A DNA stretch of 64,000 bases, taken from the NCBI GenBank assembly GCA_019915015.1, contig JAHBBC010000007.1, positions 1,736,001 through 1,800,000 on the forward strand, in the 5' to 3' direction. The notes beneath the pieces are model-generated. The model was not told the DNA's origin, searched no databases, and saw nothing but the letters and a program-made list of their open reading frames with translations. Made by a program: the position numbers and the translations under genes. This DNA comes from Auriscalpium vulgare. Taxonomy: Eukaryota; Basidiomycota; Agaricomycetes; Russulales; Auriscalpiaceae. This document shows, in pieces, positions 21,861 through 34,477 of this stretch (position 1 is the first letter of the stretch; every line of letters starts with the position of its first letter).

Positions 21861-23808
21861 TCAGTCCAGCGTGAGCGACGAGTCCTCCAGCCACCGCGTG
21901 AACAGATCCTATCGGCATATCAATGAGCTCTGGCCTCGATGCGCACATAAGCTCGACTTACTAGGGAGGCCTCCGGCTGGTCAAACGGCACCATGTGGCT
22001 AACGAAACGACGAGACGTCAGCCCTGAGGGACAGGCAGGAGACATAATGACACGCACCCGGCTTCATAGACTTGCACAAACGTAACGTTTCCAGCACCAA
22101 AACCTCCGCCGCCCGCGCTGCGCACCTCGCCGGCAACGCGCCCTGTTCCCGCCGTCACCCACTTCTCGGAAGTAGATGCCGCGAATTCTTTATGGAACTT
22201 GTGCTCGAGCTGCGCCATCCAACGCTCGTTACCCTGCATTACGGCTTTAACAGAGACAGTAGGTCAACCATTGAGTTGGACGCACGATAAAGTTACACAT
22301 AGCGTCTGCCCAGCATGTCAGTTTCACTGTGTCATCGCGCCGTATTTGACGTACCAGCATTGCCGGCGTATGCGAGGAGGCGCACGCCGTCGTTCACGAG
22401 CTCGGGTAGAAGTGCAGCACTGTTGCGCATCCCGTCGCCCTGGAACATGAATGCCTGATTGACTTCAAGATTGCACGACTCAAACTTCTTGTCCCCGGTG
22501 ACGCCAAGCGCGGCCTTGTTCTTGGGTTATTCATCCAGGTGTCGATCCACGTCATCTCGCGGTAGCAGAGGTCGCCGTCCTTGGAGCGGTCACACTTCTT
22601 GCGGACGTCGTACAGGTTGAGCCCCGTCTCTGCAGGGCCGTCAATCAACGTTCACGTCGACGGATAGGCAAGGCGACTCACGTTGGAGAGGCCCGTACAG
22701 CTGGCTCGCGCAATACAATGCGGCGGGCACGCAGCTCAAGCGCGAGCCATAGTCATAGCACGACTTGATCAGTCGCTCGCACGTCGGCACCTTGGCGCGC
22801 AAGGCCTGGCACTGCGGGCCCTCGGGGTCGTCGTATACGGGGTACGGCCCGTCGCATGCGAAGTCCGGAATCGACGCGAGCTGCACGAGCGGGTCCGTCT
22901 GCCCGTTCGCGAGGATGAGCGATGCGAGGTTGATCTTCTTCAGGCTCGGAGTCGGCGCAAGCGCGAGCTCTTTGTTCTTCTTGTGGATGACCGTTGCGAA
23001 GTTTGGGCCGTATGTCCCGCCGTAGCTCTCCGCCGCGAGGTGAAACGGCGCACCCGCGTACTTCGGGTACCGTGTGAGGAAGAGTTCAAGGAACGCGTAC
23101 ACATCCTCGCCCGCGACAGGGCTTGTATTCACGGTGGAACCGTCGGAGGAGTAGGAGTACCCGACGTTGACGGGCTGGTCGAGGAAGATGATGTTCGCGT
23201 TGGCGGTCCAGGAGTGCTTGTTGTACGTCGTGTTCTGGCCCTCGTCAGCGATGCGGCAGGGCCCAAGTTCGAAGAGAAGGCCGGTAGACGAGCTGCAGCC
23301 AGGCCCTCCGTTCAACCAGAGGACGAGAGGGTCCTTTGACGGGTTGCCCCGCGACTCGAAGAACCTGAACAGCGCGGTGAACAACAGCAAACCTGCGGGA
23401 TGTGGGGAACGGACCAGAAGAACAAGTGCTTGCCGTCGGAGATATCAAGGTATCCCGAGTACTGCTTGACAGACGAGTCGCACAAGGTGGGCTCTGTCGT
23501 CCTGAGCTGGTGGTCGACGAAGGAAGGGTGGCTGACGCGTTCGTCTGCAGCACGTCGGCGTCATTGCAAGCGACAGAGGGATGGGACTCACATGTCAAGC
23601 CACTGTGCTTCACATACTCCTTGCCTTTCTCTAGCCACTTCTCGACGGTCCCGCCAGTGAGAGCGTCCTCCACGACATGAACTGCGTGGTTGACACCGTC
23701 GGATATCGTACTGAAGGGTGCGCTGAGGACCTCCTGGAGTTCGTTGGCGGGCGCGGCGAGAGCGATGGGGAGAAAGAGGGCGGAGAGGAGGGTGGTTGCG
23801 GTCTTCAT
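21861..23808 (-). CDS. Secreted/vacuolar serine carboxypeptidase, peptidase family S10 (one apparent frame break)
   Basis: Eight exons (23808-23592, 23544-23415, 23364-22682, 22629-22355, 22305-22286, 22233-22058, 21998-21962, 21908-21861) sum to 1586 nt; restoring one base gives 528 aa. A signal peptide (MKTATTLLSALFLPIALAAP) and propeptide precede the mature domain (SH-PSFVDHQLRTTEP, YSGYLDISDGKHLFFWFFESRG). The oxyanion motif WLNGGPGCSS, catalytic Ser in ESYGGTY, Asp in AGNAD and His in GHMVPFDQPEA are all present. The enzyme removes C-terminal residues at acid pH. Exon 5 is only 20 nt. The break lies at 22524-22526, where a G run (C on the coding strand) is one base short between WMNN and NKAALG. 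The frame is sound on both sides, so I suspect assembly error. Two relic copies exist in the window. Confidence 0.9.
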
Positions 23809-24427
23809 GGCAGGCGAGCTGCTCGCAGACGAGAGCAGGAAGAGAGTGCGACGCGCGCTGCCTCCGCCTGCGCACGCAGCACAACGGCCCGGAAAAGGAA
23901 AGCACGCCAAGCTCACGGCTACAAGTACTGGGATTCGACCTTACTTTTAGGAATAACATACATCGACGGCGACGGAAACATGGACCGCATGAGACACACC
24001 GGCACCGAAAAATGACAGAAGCGCTGGGAAGGGCAGACAAGGGACCAGAGGCTTGTCGCAGACAGGCATGCGTAAAGAGCGACGAGAAGAAAATCAAGGA
24101 GCAAATGTAACATAATAACTCGAAGATGAGCCTTTGGAGATGAGTGCGTGATTGTCCTTGGATTGAGATGCTATACGATGAACTTGGCTTGACATGAATA
24201 TTTGCGTGATTGGTGACGTTCGAGAGATCATGCTGGCGTTGTGGTGGGAAGGTGCAAAAGAGTCTTGAGAACGTTCCGAGATGGGGCGGGCATGCAGTTT
24301 GAAAATGCTTGATTATTTGAGCGGGAAATATTGCAGCGAGTGAGATTTCGACGTTGATGAGAGATGAAGGCGAGAAATATCGTGTCCAAGGCGCTCGTCG
24401 GTCCATTCAGTAGCCGTAGTAAGCGCG
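23809..24427. other. Carboxypeptidase promoter and Pumilio-gene 3' flank
   Basis: About 620 bases with no recognisable gene. Open frames here look like chance. Confidence 0.45.
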
Positions 24428-27035
24428 CTAGGGTAGTTTAGTCAGTTGACAAACGAAGCCGTACGATAACAAAGTTTTGACGGCTACCATTCTGTCGCTA
24501 CAAGGGCATTGTCAATCAGTGCGTTCTATGACTTCTGATGGAAGGCGACACTTACAACAACCAAATGACCTTAGACCCAGTCTTGCAGCCTCGGAGAGTG
24601 ACGATGTGCCCACGAATCGACTCGTAAAGGACCGTGCGCTGATCCTTGTCGACCTGTCGTATCATGAGCAACGCAGGCAAGTCTCAAAACAACATGGTTC
24701 GTGCTTACATTCGGAAGCACAGCCGCGATCAGTTGGCTCCCAGTAACAGACAGAGCCAAGTCGACGACGATGGCCCGACGGCCACTGTGAGAGGACAGGG
24801 CAGTAAGCGAATGCGCTGCACATGGCGAGAAACGGAATAATTCACCCCTTCGCGGATTCCGCCATCCGTTTCACGACGCGATCAAGCGTCTCCTTACCAC
24901 CTTCCTTAAGAGCCTTGGTCACAGATTTCGACCCTTGTTCGTGCGTAGCGAACTCGAGGAGACCACCAATGATGTGGTCCAGGGCCATCTGACGATGCTG
25001 CGCAGATCCGTGCTCTAAGACTAAGGTCTCCAGGGTGAGTACAGGCACGACAACAGGAAATTACTCGGAGATCATGACTTACTATGCTGGATACAATACG
25101 ACCCCCACTGATTCTTCGCCACATCGCTGAAGACGCCCGCGCCTTGATTGAGCAATTCGTCGACGATGCCGTCTTTGGCAGAATCTTCCAGGTTCTCGAA
25201 CGCGTGCTGAAGTGGAGTTCGATAAGCGAACCGGTATCCGCGGATGCACAGTTAAGACGTACCTGCACGACGAGAGACCCAGTCTCATGACAGGCCAGCG
25301 AGGCCCATTTGCCTTTGAGCGACTGATTGACGCTGAAGAGAACGTCGGGCAATCAGCAGACGTCTGCCAAAAGGTCGCCGGTGACACGTACTAGGCGAAG
25401 ATTGGCGGTGCAGGCGCCGTCCAGGTCAATTCCATGATCTGTGCTAGGGGGTCAGAGATGAGGGTAGTGGCGCAGGGCCATAAACAGACCTTGCTCCATA
25501 CATGAGACGCGTGTTTGTTTACGAGGGTCTGGGCAGGATCCCCCAGGAGAAGCTCGGAGACAATGAGAAGGCGCACTTCTTCCTCGCAATCCAGAGCCTT
25601 CTGCAGGACGTGGCAGCCGTAGCAATTGGACGCCAATTCGACGACGCGGCCCCTGAGAATGGAGGTGTCAGCGGTAGCTTGATGGAAGCAATAGATAGAG
25701 ATCTACCTCATGCACTGAACAATCTTGCGCCTCTCCTCAAGGCTAGACGCGGCTTCAAGACATCTCTGAACGGCCCAGTTTCCGAATCTAAACGGTGTAG
25801 CGCTAAGTTGGCCGAATGGGATAACAGAAAAGCCAAGGAAGCGAACCGATGCGCCATCATCTCAAAGCCTTTGGCGCATATAGCGTCTATAATCTTGCCT
25901 CGCTCCTCGGTGTCCGCGACCTTGAGCTTCTGCTGCAGGAAAATGGACGCCTGCTGATCCGATGACTTGATGATACGGGATACGAAGAGGGGGTAAGGAG
26001 GGGCGGACGACGGGTGCAAAAGCGACAGGAAATTAATCGGCTGCGAATTGAACACATGAACACTATGGCGATGATGCAGCAGCAAAAATCGCACCTCATT
26101 GGCAGGCGGTTGTGCCGGAGCCTGCGGCAGGCTGGGGAAATTCGTCTGGAACGCGGGGGACGTCATCCCAGGTTCGTCGGCGACTAACCCAGAGCTGCGA
26201 TCCGACATATTCTTGTCGGTCCTCAGCCAATCAGTCTGGAGCCTCTCGGGGCGCCAAGAGGGATCCAATGGGCCACGACCGGCATCACTGAACAGACCTG
26301 AATGGGGTAGTTGCGGCGCGAAGCCGGTGGTGGGAGACGTGCCGTCGGAGAAAGGCTCGAAGATGGGAAAAGAGTCCAGAGCATTATGATAAGCGTTCGA
26401 GAAGTGAGTGGGGAAGTGGCCATTCTGGATGTCGTCAGAACGGTAAGACAGACTGGGCTGAAGCAGCAGGCCCTGGGGAGAAGGGGGCGACGGGTTGAAG
26501 TCGTAAGCAGGGTTCAACTTGAGATGTGGGCCCCTAGCGGGCGAGTCGGCGGGGTGGCGAGAGTAGAAGTCCGCGAGTAAGGCGACTGGCTCGGGGAGCG
26601 AGGTTGCTCTGGAGAACCGAGGTCGAGAACGCGAAGCAGCTGCTCGACGTGCTGGAACGGAAGTTAGCAGATAAACGAATGTATGCGCATCGGACCCACT
26701 GTGGTCTCGTCGCCAGGGCTAGCCTTCTTTCTGCCATCGCCGATGGCACCGACGTCCTTCTTCTGGATGTGCCCGAGAAAGCCGACGGGGCCAAAGACGT
26801 CTTCGGGGCTGTCGCGGATGACGAGCGGGGGCGGGCGCCTGGGATCTTGACGGTTCCGGGGCTTGTCGTCGTCGGCGGCGCGGGCAAAGGAGGCGATGGC
26901 CTGGGGCCAGGTGGTGTCGTTGGGCTGGGGCTGGGGAGCCCAGATGGAGGCGGAGAGAGAACGAGAAGGAGCGGGGGCAGGAGGGAGCGGTTTGGGGGCG
27001 GAAAAAAACGACTGGGAGTGGGCGGAGAAAGCCAT
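24428..27035 (-). CDS. Pumilio/PUF-domain RNA-binding protein (one apparent frame break)
   Basis: Twelve exons (27035-26700, 26651-26095, 26040-25847, 25787-25707, 25652-25490, 25438-25392, 25332-25263, 25206-25083, 25020-24846, 24784-24709, 24653-24556, 24497-24428) give 663 aa once one base is restored. The N-terminus is low-complexity (SIWAPQPQPND) with VEQLLRVLDLGSPE and EPVALLADFYSRHP. PUF repeats follow: FVSRIIKSSDQQASIF, HRFGNWAVQRCLE, ASNCYGCHVLQKALD, NKHASHVWSKIMEL, HETGSLVVQH, KNQWGSYCIQHILEHG, HEQGSKSVTKAL and GCKTGSKVIWLFDRM. The GCHVLQKALD repeat puts it among the atypical fungal PUFs with irregular repeats. It should bind 3' UTRs and control mRNA decay or translation. The break is in GGGG at 26593-26596, between x-frame PRSP and y-frame PEPVALL. 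Confidence 0.87.
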
Positions 27036-27858
27036 GGAGGCGAGGCAGGGATGGTGGGGTTGGAGAGAGAGAGAGCGTCGGGGACGATCTGCGCATTTAT
27101 ATGCGCCCCGACCGACGCCTTTGGCCCAATGTACCGACCTTCCTTTCCGAGCAAGCCAGTCGCCATTCCGGGCGATATCACATTCGGTCACACGCCACAG
27201 CCTGACAAGTTTCTGTTTGACGTTCTGCTGGCCCCCCGACTCGGTCGCAAGCAGGGCATCACGGTGAAGGTCAAGGAGAAGACGACCGGCAGACAGGCGA
27301 AGGTCAAGCTAGGCGTCGTCAAGCATGCGCTCAGAGCTGGTGCCACAGGAGAGCGCTTCGCGCTGAGAGCCGGTGCTCGGATGACGCGGTATGGTCTGAT
27401 GGGACGGTGGGAGCGGGAGGCAGGGGGCGTCGAGTCGCGCGCGAGCAGCCGAGGCGGGACCGGGGAAGCATGGGCGGGGGACGGTGTTTTACGTGTGCGG
27501 GGATTGAAACGGCGACGGACGGCGGGCGGGCGCGAGGGCGAGGGCGGAGATAGCGCGCGACGGCGGCCGCGGCGGGGGGCCTGGCGGGAGACGCGCACGA
27601 CGGGGTCTTGTGCAGCTGCGACGCAAGAGGCAACGGGGCTGGACGTGTCCCCGGACAGCAGGCGACCCCGCTCGGGCGCTCGACGGCGGCGGCGGCGCTC
27701 AAGTGACGGCCGCTTGCCGCTCGCTCGGTCTTCTCCCCATTGCCTCATTCGGACGCGCACTCTTCCTCCGCACAGAGATGGGGCTCCGCTCGGTCCAGCT
27801 ATAAGTATCTCCATGCCCTCCTCCGCGACACCCCCCCGCTGCGTCCCCCCCGCCCCCA
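27036..27858. promoter_or_regulatory. Divergent promoter region between PUF and F-box genes
   Basis: About 820 bases between divergent starts. It contains a GA-rich run on the plus strand near 27060 (gagagagagagag), very GC-rich stretches at 27540-27590, and a pyrimidine-rich tract just before the F-box ATG. A long open frame across this region is a GC-rich shadow, not a gene. Confidence 0.5.
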
Positions 27859-30130
27859 ATGCTCTCCCCCCTCCTCAAAATTCCCCAGGAAATCCTCGAG
27901 CGCATCGCCCTCGAGCTCGCCCTCCTCGTCCCCCACGGCCCGCCCGTCGACATCGTCCCCCTCCTCCAGACATGTCGTCACATCCACCGTGCCCTCGCCT
28001 ACCCCCGCGCCAACGACCTCTACGCCCGCATCTTCAGGGGCATGTTCGACGTCGACGCAGCCCGTCGCCGCTTTGGCAAGCGCGCCCTCCGCTCCCGCCA
28101 TCTCGCCGACCAGCTCCGCACCTACTGCGCCGCCCTCCAGCGCATCCGCCGCGCCGACATACGCGCCGACTCGGTCATGGCCGACCTATGGACGGCCTTC
28201 ATCCTCTTGACTGAGAATGACGGCAAAAATCGCGTCCAGCTCGACTGGGCACGCCTCGGCCCATTCGTGGACGCCTTTGTGCTCGAGCGGCTGTGGGAGA
28301 ACCCACAAGACGGCTGGCCGCGGGACACCTCCATCAACGCGCTGGCGCTTTGGGTTATGTGGGGCATGACAGATACAAGTGTGTCCTCACACTCTTTGCC
28401 GTCGCAGCCGTCGTCTCACTGCCTCCCTCAGACACACTGCTCGCCGAGTCCATGCAGAAGCGCCAGCAGGTCATCTCGCTCGTTCTCCCTTACGTTGTCA
28501 TGGCGTTCAAGGTCTGTCGTACCCCGTCTGTGCCCTTGCCTGGCCTCACCGCTCCACCAGTACCCCTCGTACTACGCCCCGGACGAGCACTTCAGCCTCC
28601 CTTTGCCCGACGAGTGGAGGCGCGATGAGCTCTACTCGCTGCAGACTGTCCACGGTTACTACCCGCACTACCGAGAGGCGCGAGAGACGCAGCACGTCTT
28701 CTCGCATTACGGGCAGGAGATCAAGATCTGCCCCCCTCCGATCACCGCCGCCGCCAAGCTTCTGTACTTTTCGCGCCGCGAAATCGTGCCCCTCGCGATC
28801 CCTTCGACCCTCCCGGTCGACCGTGCGCAGGCGCTCGCGCTCGGCATCACGCGGGGCCAGACGCAGGCGGATATCATCGAGGTCAACTCGCACCTCGGCG
28901 CGCAGCCGTTGCCGCCGACCGACTGGGACTGGACGGAGAGCCTCACGCCGGAGCAGCGCGCACTGGAGGAGTCCGGCTTGTGGAGCAAGCATCTCGTGGC
29001 GCCCAGCGCCTCGTGGGACAACGACTGGGAGCGATGCAACAACTGCTGGGACCCGTGGAGCCAGCCCGAGCTCAAGGGTGTTGTATATACGTTCGGGATG
29101 CTGGACGGGCTATGGCAGGGACGGCTCTTGGTGCGTGCTCCGCCCTCTGGCAGCCCGCCCCCTTGGCTTACCTGCCCCACAGATCCCGGAGGAGCAGGGC
29201 TACCTGCGCCTCATTGAGAGCCCGCACTACCCGGAGCAGTTTGGCGAGACGTCGCCCTTCATGTCGACGTGGCCGCTGTTCATGCGGCTCAAGGAGCATC
29301 ACTGCATTAACCCCGAAGTCCCCGTCGCAGCTGGCGGTGGGGACGACCTCTTGGATGACGGTATCCGCAACGCGTGGTTCCCGCCCGTGCGCGTCATCGA
29401 TTCGAGGGTGTGTACAGCGCGCTCACAACTGCCCGCCCACTCACGCGCGTGTTCTCGTTCCCACAGGGCCACGTCGCGATCATCGACAACGAGAGCGGGC
29501 ACCGCACGGAGCACGAGACGTACGTAGAGGGCCGACCCAACGGACACAATCCAGATACGTGCGTGACATGTGTCTTGCGGGCGGCGGCGGAGGAGCTTGA
29601 GCTTCAGGAGCGCATTCGCCTGCGGGTGCAGGCCACGCCGCGCCATGCGGACTACGAGGATGAGTTTACGGCGGAGGGGCTCGGGCGGGGTGGTGAATAC
29701 AGTGATGACGAGGAAGACACGTATGAATCGACGTGCTCTGGCATCCGCGACATCATTTTCACGGGCGAGGTGCGCAGACACTACGCCTCTCCTCTGTGCG
29801 AACATTCGACTCACGCTCACGTATGCAGACTGACCCGAACCACGGAATGGCCTGGGGTCGATTCACATTCCTGGGGCGGGTCCGTCCATGGGATGGGCTG
29901 ATCGCGCTCATCCGTCTTCCCGTACGTGGCTTCGTCTTGGTTGTTCCTGCCTGCACTTGGGCTTACGTGTGCCGCCTGCACAGCACGAGCCGAACATTGG
30001 TCGCACACGCTGGGTGTTCCGTGGGTACATCCACTACGGGAAGGTTCTGACCGGCAGCTGGCGCGGCATGACGGTCGACGTCGGGTCGATCCCCTGGGAG
30101 GGCCCGTTCGTCGCTTCGAAGCGTGACTGA
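27859..30130 (+). CDS. F-box domain protein, large basidiomycete family
   Basis: Seven exons (27859-28378, 28432-28511, 28561-29130, 29183-29407, 29467-29769, 29829-29921, 29984-30130) sum to 1938 nt and give 645 aa with no frame problem. The N-terminus LLKIPQEILERIALELAL ... IVPLLQTCRHIHRAL is an F-box, expected to bind Skp1 in an SCF ubiquitin ligase. The rest has no repeat domain I recognise. The C-terminal part (GMAWGRFTFLGRVRPWDGLIAL ... WVFRGYIHYGKVLTGSWRG ... EGPFVASKR) is a conserved-looking beta-rich module of uncharacterised agaricomycete F-box proteins. All introns are 49-62 nt. The gene is GC-rich. The substrate is unknown. Confidence 0.85.
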
Positions 30131-31654
30131 ACGCGGTTGTGTATGTATTTTCTTGGGCTGGCGCTGTTTGGTTTGTGGCCGCCGCGATTTATGACCCATC
30201 TGTGTTGTATGCCTGCGCCCACTGCGACTGGTTGGACTGAGCTGGGGATGCTGTGCGTGTATTTATTGCTGCGACCAGGGCGCGCTACATGTTGTGTATT
30301 TTTACGGGACGACCGCGCCAGTAGATACTTACCCACACGCAAGCGAGCAGATGGGATGGATCGGAACGGGCCGTGCGACGGGCATCATCGAAGCGCAGAG
30401 GGCGCCGCATTGGATGCAGCGGTGTGCCCACGCCCAGTGCGCTGCCGGCACTGCACTCATTGTCCCCGCGCCTCCTGCCAGCGTCGACCCGCGCACCCAA
30501 CATCTCCCCCGCGACCGCGACACATCGTGCGAGCCTGGCCCACCGCGCAAAGATGGGCGCAGCGTGCGCTTGGCTGCGGAGTTTGCGCTAGGCCGTGTGC
30601 CGTACGTTACATACAGTGCGTGTGCACAGTGCGACAGCGTTACCTCACGACGCAGTCCGCAGCACACTTCATCTCCGCCGTCTCCGCCCACAGCCCGCCC
30701 GGGGCGTCGCAGCACGGAGACATCCGCGCCAGCGTGCAAGAGCAGCTGCAGATCAGTGGCTGAGTCTGGGACGGGGACGGGGTTGTGGGGCGTGCCGTGG
30801 GCTGCCGTGGGCTGTGGGGGTCTGGTCTGGCGGTGACGGAACGGTACTGTGGCTGCCGTGGCCCGTGGGGGTCTGGTCTGGCGGTGACGGAAGCGAGGGT
30901 ACGGTACTGTGGCGGCCGCGGGGCGGTCCGCACGTCACACAAGGACACGGAGCGCACATACTACGCCCTTGCAATGCAGCCACGAGGCGGCAGGCCCGGC
31001 CGAAATTCATCTGCAGACAGGCGCCACGGAATTGCATCGTCCCTGTTTGTCCAAGCCTGCGAGGCCCGTTCAGAAGCACTTCAGAAGCCTGTCGGAAATG
31101 CATCCAGGGCCCTGCATCTTGCGCTACTTCACGCAAGCAGGATTAGCAGGCGGGGGACACGCGGGTCCACCGCCGCTGTCCGAATCGCGCTATGTGCGCA
31201 AGGCCGGCAGCTGCAGGCAATCAATCAATTAATCACCGTTGCTGCTGGCAGGATCGAATCAGAACGTCGCTGTGAGGCGCGCCACTGACCTAAGTGCTGG
31301 TGACTTTGCCGAGGACTTTGTCAAGACTCAAAGAGTCGGCGAGCGCGACGTGGGCGGAGCGTGGGAACCCTGTGGCCACTGGCCTGCCACGCGCGGTCAC
31401 GTCAGGCTTTCCATCCGACTTCCACTGCCGCACTGCCTGTCCCACATAGTCTACACACAAGCTGTGACCAACATCTGTGGTGAGTTCATCTTCTCGCGAC
31501 TGCTCTTCAATGGCAAGGTGCAGCGTCGTGTGCGCCTCATCGACATGCGCAGACACTAGCAGGGTGCCGGGCGCAATCTCCTTGCAAGGCTGTGTCCATT
31601 CCGCAGTGCTGATCCTCGGGGGTAGACACCATCAGCTGAATCAGTGCGCCCGTC
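30131..31654. other. Gene-poor intergenic stretch
   Basis: About 1.5 kb. It holds a 51-bp tandem repeat (listed separately) and GC-rich sequence without any frame that looks like a protein. The promoter of the amidohydrolase should lie near its right end. Confidence 0.45.
30816..30917 (+). repeat. Two-copy tandem repeat, 51-bp period
   Basis: The block beginning gggggtctggtctggcggtg recurs with a 51-bp spacing (copies start at about 30816 and 30867). The second copy has an 8-9 bp insertion before 'acggtactgtggc'. A shorter 'ctgccgtgggctg' duplication precedes it. Confidence 0.8.
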
Positions 31655-33403
31655 ATGCAGCTTCCTCTTCTATCCAACGAGACTCCCTGTCCTCAGGCTG
31701 ACCGCATCATCAAGATATATGCTGGGAAACTCTTCGACTCTGAGAGCCGCGAATTCTTATTGCGTCGGGTGATCACCGTCTCCGAGGATTCTGGGCTCAT
31801 TGTGGACGTCGATTCCTACGATGTCGTCGAGGTAGAAGCAGCTGCCGCCAGGATTTTCGCCGACGCGAAGTTCTTCGATCTGCGCGCGCTGACCGTGCTT
31901 CCAGGCTTCGTGGATGCGCATGTGCACTGTATGTCTGTCTGCGCACTACCCCGCCGCTCAGGCATCCTCCCCCCGCTGTCAACGATTGTTGATGCAGTGC
32001 GCCCCCAGTCTTCCTGCATCCCTACTCCGAGACGTCGTGGGAGGACCAAAACACAAAGGAGCACATCGCAGAGCGCGCAGTGCGTGCGACAGTTCACGCA
32101 AAGCGGACCCTTCTCGCTGGATTTACCTCCGTGCGGTTCGGCGGTACCTATACCATGTGCGCACCCTGGCTAACCACGCCGTTCGCACCGCAGTGATCTC
32201 GGCACAGAGGGCGCCGCCGATGCCGACATCGCGCTGCGCAAGTGCATTTCCGGGCCCGCCCCCATTATCCCTGGCCCTCGTTACTTTTGTGCCACCCGTG
32301 CGATTGTGTCCACCGGCAGCTACGGTCGGTCTTCGCTGCTCCCATTCTGTGCGCGCACGCCCATCGGGCTGCCATTCACACGCGCCCCGTTACGTTTCTA
32401 GGCCCGAAGAGTGCGATCCATGTGAACAGGGAGGGCATCGACGGGGTCACGGGTGCGGAGGCTGCCGACGGCGTCGACGAATGTGTGAAGGTCGTGCGCA
32501 GGCAGATTGGTGCGGGTGCGGATTGGATCAAGGTGAGCACCAATCATGGCAGTGCTTCTGTTCCTGTGCGTCCGCATGCCAACAACTCATAGGCGTCCAG
32601 ATATATGCAGGTGCGAGGCTGTTGCCACCTATAGTCACAGCTGCGCGGGCTGCTGACGCATGCCGTGGGGAACCGGCCTGCAGATTACAGCGTGCGCTCG
32701 CGCACGGCCGCGGTGTCGTCTGCCGCCGCGCTTGCGTATATCCCCACCTTCAGCGCGCCCGAGACCCACGCGATGATCGACGCGGCACACCAGTACGGGG
32801 TGAAGGTCGCCGCACACGCGACGAACGACAGTACCGTGCAAACGCTTGTTGAGCAGGGCATCGACTCCATCGAACACGGCGTCGGCGTGCAGCGCTTCTG
32901 GGACCACCACGCGACCACAATGTGGGTGCCGACGCTCGCTGTGTATTGGCTGTCCAGGGTGACGCACCCCGAGCGCTGGGAGGAGGGTATCCGGGCGTTC
33001 AGGACCGCGCTGGAAGACGATCGCGTGCGGGGGTGATACAGGCGTGTTCGCGCACGGTGACAACGCGCTGGAGATGCAGCTCATGGCTGAGGCCGGCGCC
33101 GACTGGCGGAGCGTGCTCGGGTGGGCGACTTTGAACGGGTGGAAGTGCGTTCGCTCGCAAGCGTGGGAGGGGAGGGAGGGGGATGCGCGGCTGAAAAGGG
33201 TGGGCGATCTTGGGGAGGACTTCAGGGTTGTGGGCGACAACGAGGTGCCGTTCGGGATCGTCAAACGTGGATTTGCTGCAGACATCATTGCAAGTACCGG
33301 TGACTTCGAGGCTGACTTTGCAAAAGCGGTGAGCAAGGAGAGCATAACCTTTGTTATGAAGGCCGGTCGGGTTTATAAAAACGCCGGTCGTGAAGACATC
33401 TAG
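31655..33403 (+). CDS. Metal-dependent amidohydrolase (one apparent frame break)
   Basis: Six exons: 31655-31928, 32009-32135, 32194-32324, 32402-32532, 32601-32610 (10 nt) and 32684-33403. The metal-binding DAHVH is completed across the first intron and leads into FLHPYSETSWEDQ. Later come ATVHAKRTLLAGFTSVRDLGTEG, the active-site Lys in GADWIK, His in AAHATND, His in IEHG and Asp in DTGVFAHGDN. Together these are the ligand set of the imidazolonepropionase/prolidase-like amidohydrolases. The substrate cannot be told from sequence. The only break is in a G run at 33029-33033; removing one G (463 aa) or adding two restores the frame into GDTGVFAHGDN. A small cyclic amide, lactone or dipeptide substrate would be usual. 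No signal peptide is seen. Confidence 0.82.
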
Positions 33404-33553
33404 GAGAGCTATATACATGCACTTGCTTACAACCAATGCGTTCCGAGACAGTAAATTTGCCATTGACATAACATGTAACATAGCCTATTTATACAGTGAC
33501 CAGGCTTGAGATAAGAATATACAAGAACGGGGAAAGTATACATGAAGCGGTGT

Positions 33554-34078
<525 letters not shown>

Positions 34079-34477
34079 TGTATGAGGCTGAGAAGAGAGA
34101 GGTCGCTGAAGGTAGTGATGGGTTGTTAGAGGTGGTGGTGGTGGTGGTGGTAGGAAGGCAAGAGGTGTTGGCGCGAAATGCGCGGCGCGCCATTGTTTAT
34201 CAAGGCATCCTCGATCACGTGCAGACGCGTCCACAATCAACAAATAAACGGTGCATTTGGCTCTGTGCATAGAACGCATAAACTGCTTTATCTATGGACC
34301 AGGAGAAAGGAGAGTGCTGATCATCTCGTTTGTCTAGTAGTTGGGTGGATTTTGGGCTGCCAGCTGCCAAGGGTGAAGCGCTACCATATTCAGCGGCATC
34401 GATACGCTTGCCCTTCTGCATATTCTGACGTTGAGTCTGCACGACAACTTCACCTACCTAAGAAGCAACTCCCCATT
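34079..34477. promoter_or_regulatory. Divergent promoter between histone H4 and RIB7
   Basis: About 400 bases between divergent ATGs. It carries a GGT trinucleotide run at 34131-34150 and several AT-rich patches (about 34200-34320). Confidence 0.55.
34131..34150 (+). repeat. (GGT)n microsatellite
   Basis: About seven uninterrupted GGT units, some 55-75 bases upstream of the H4 start codon. It could lie in the H4 leader or core promoter. Confidence 0.9.

Noticed and set aside
23588..24406. A 272-codon minus-strand frame upstream of the carboxypeptidase
   Set aside because: It runs through the promoter and then reads the carboxypeptidase's first exon in the wrong frame. The true start at 23808 has a clear signal peptide.
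26604..28214. A 536-codon plus-strand open frame
   Set aside because: It lies antisense to the first PUF exons and runs through the divergent promoter into another frame of the F-box gene. Its composition (Arg/Gly/Pro-rich) is typical of a GC-rich shadow.
28379..29527. A 382-codon Arg/Ser-rich plus-strand frame
   Set aside because: A +1 shadow of F-box exons 2-4; the other frame has sound splice phases and a sensible protein.
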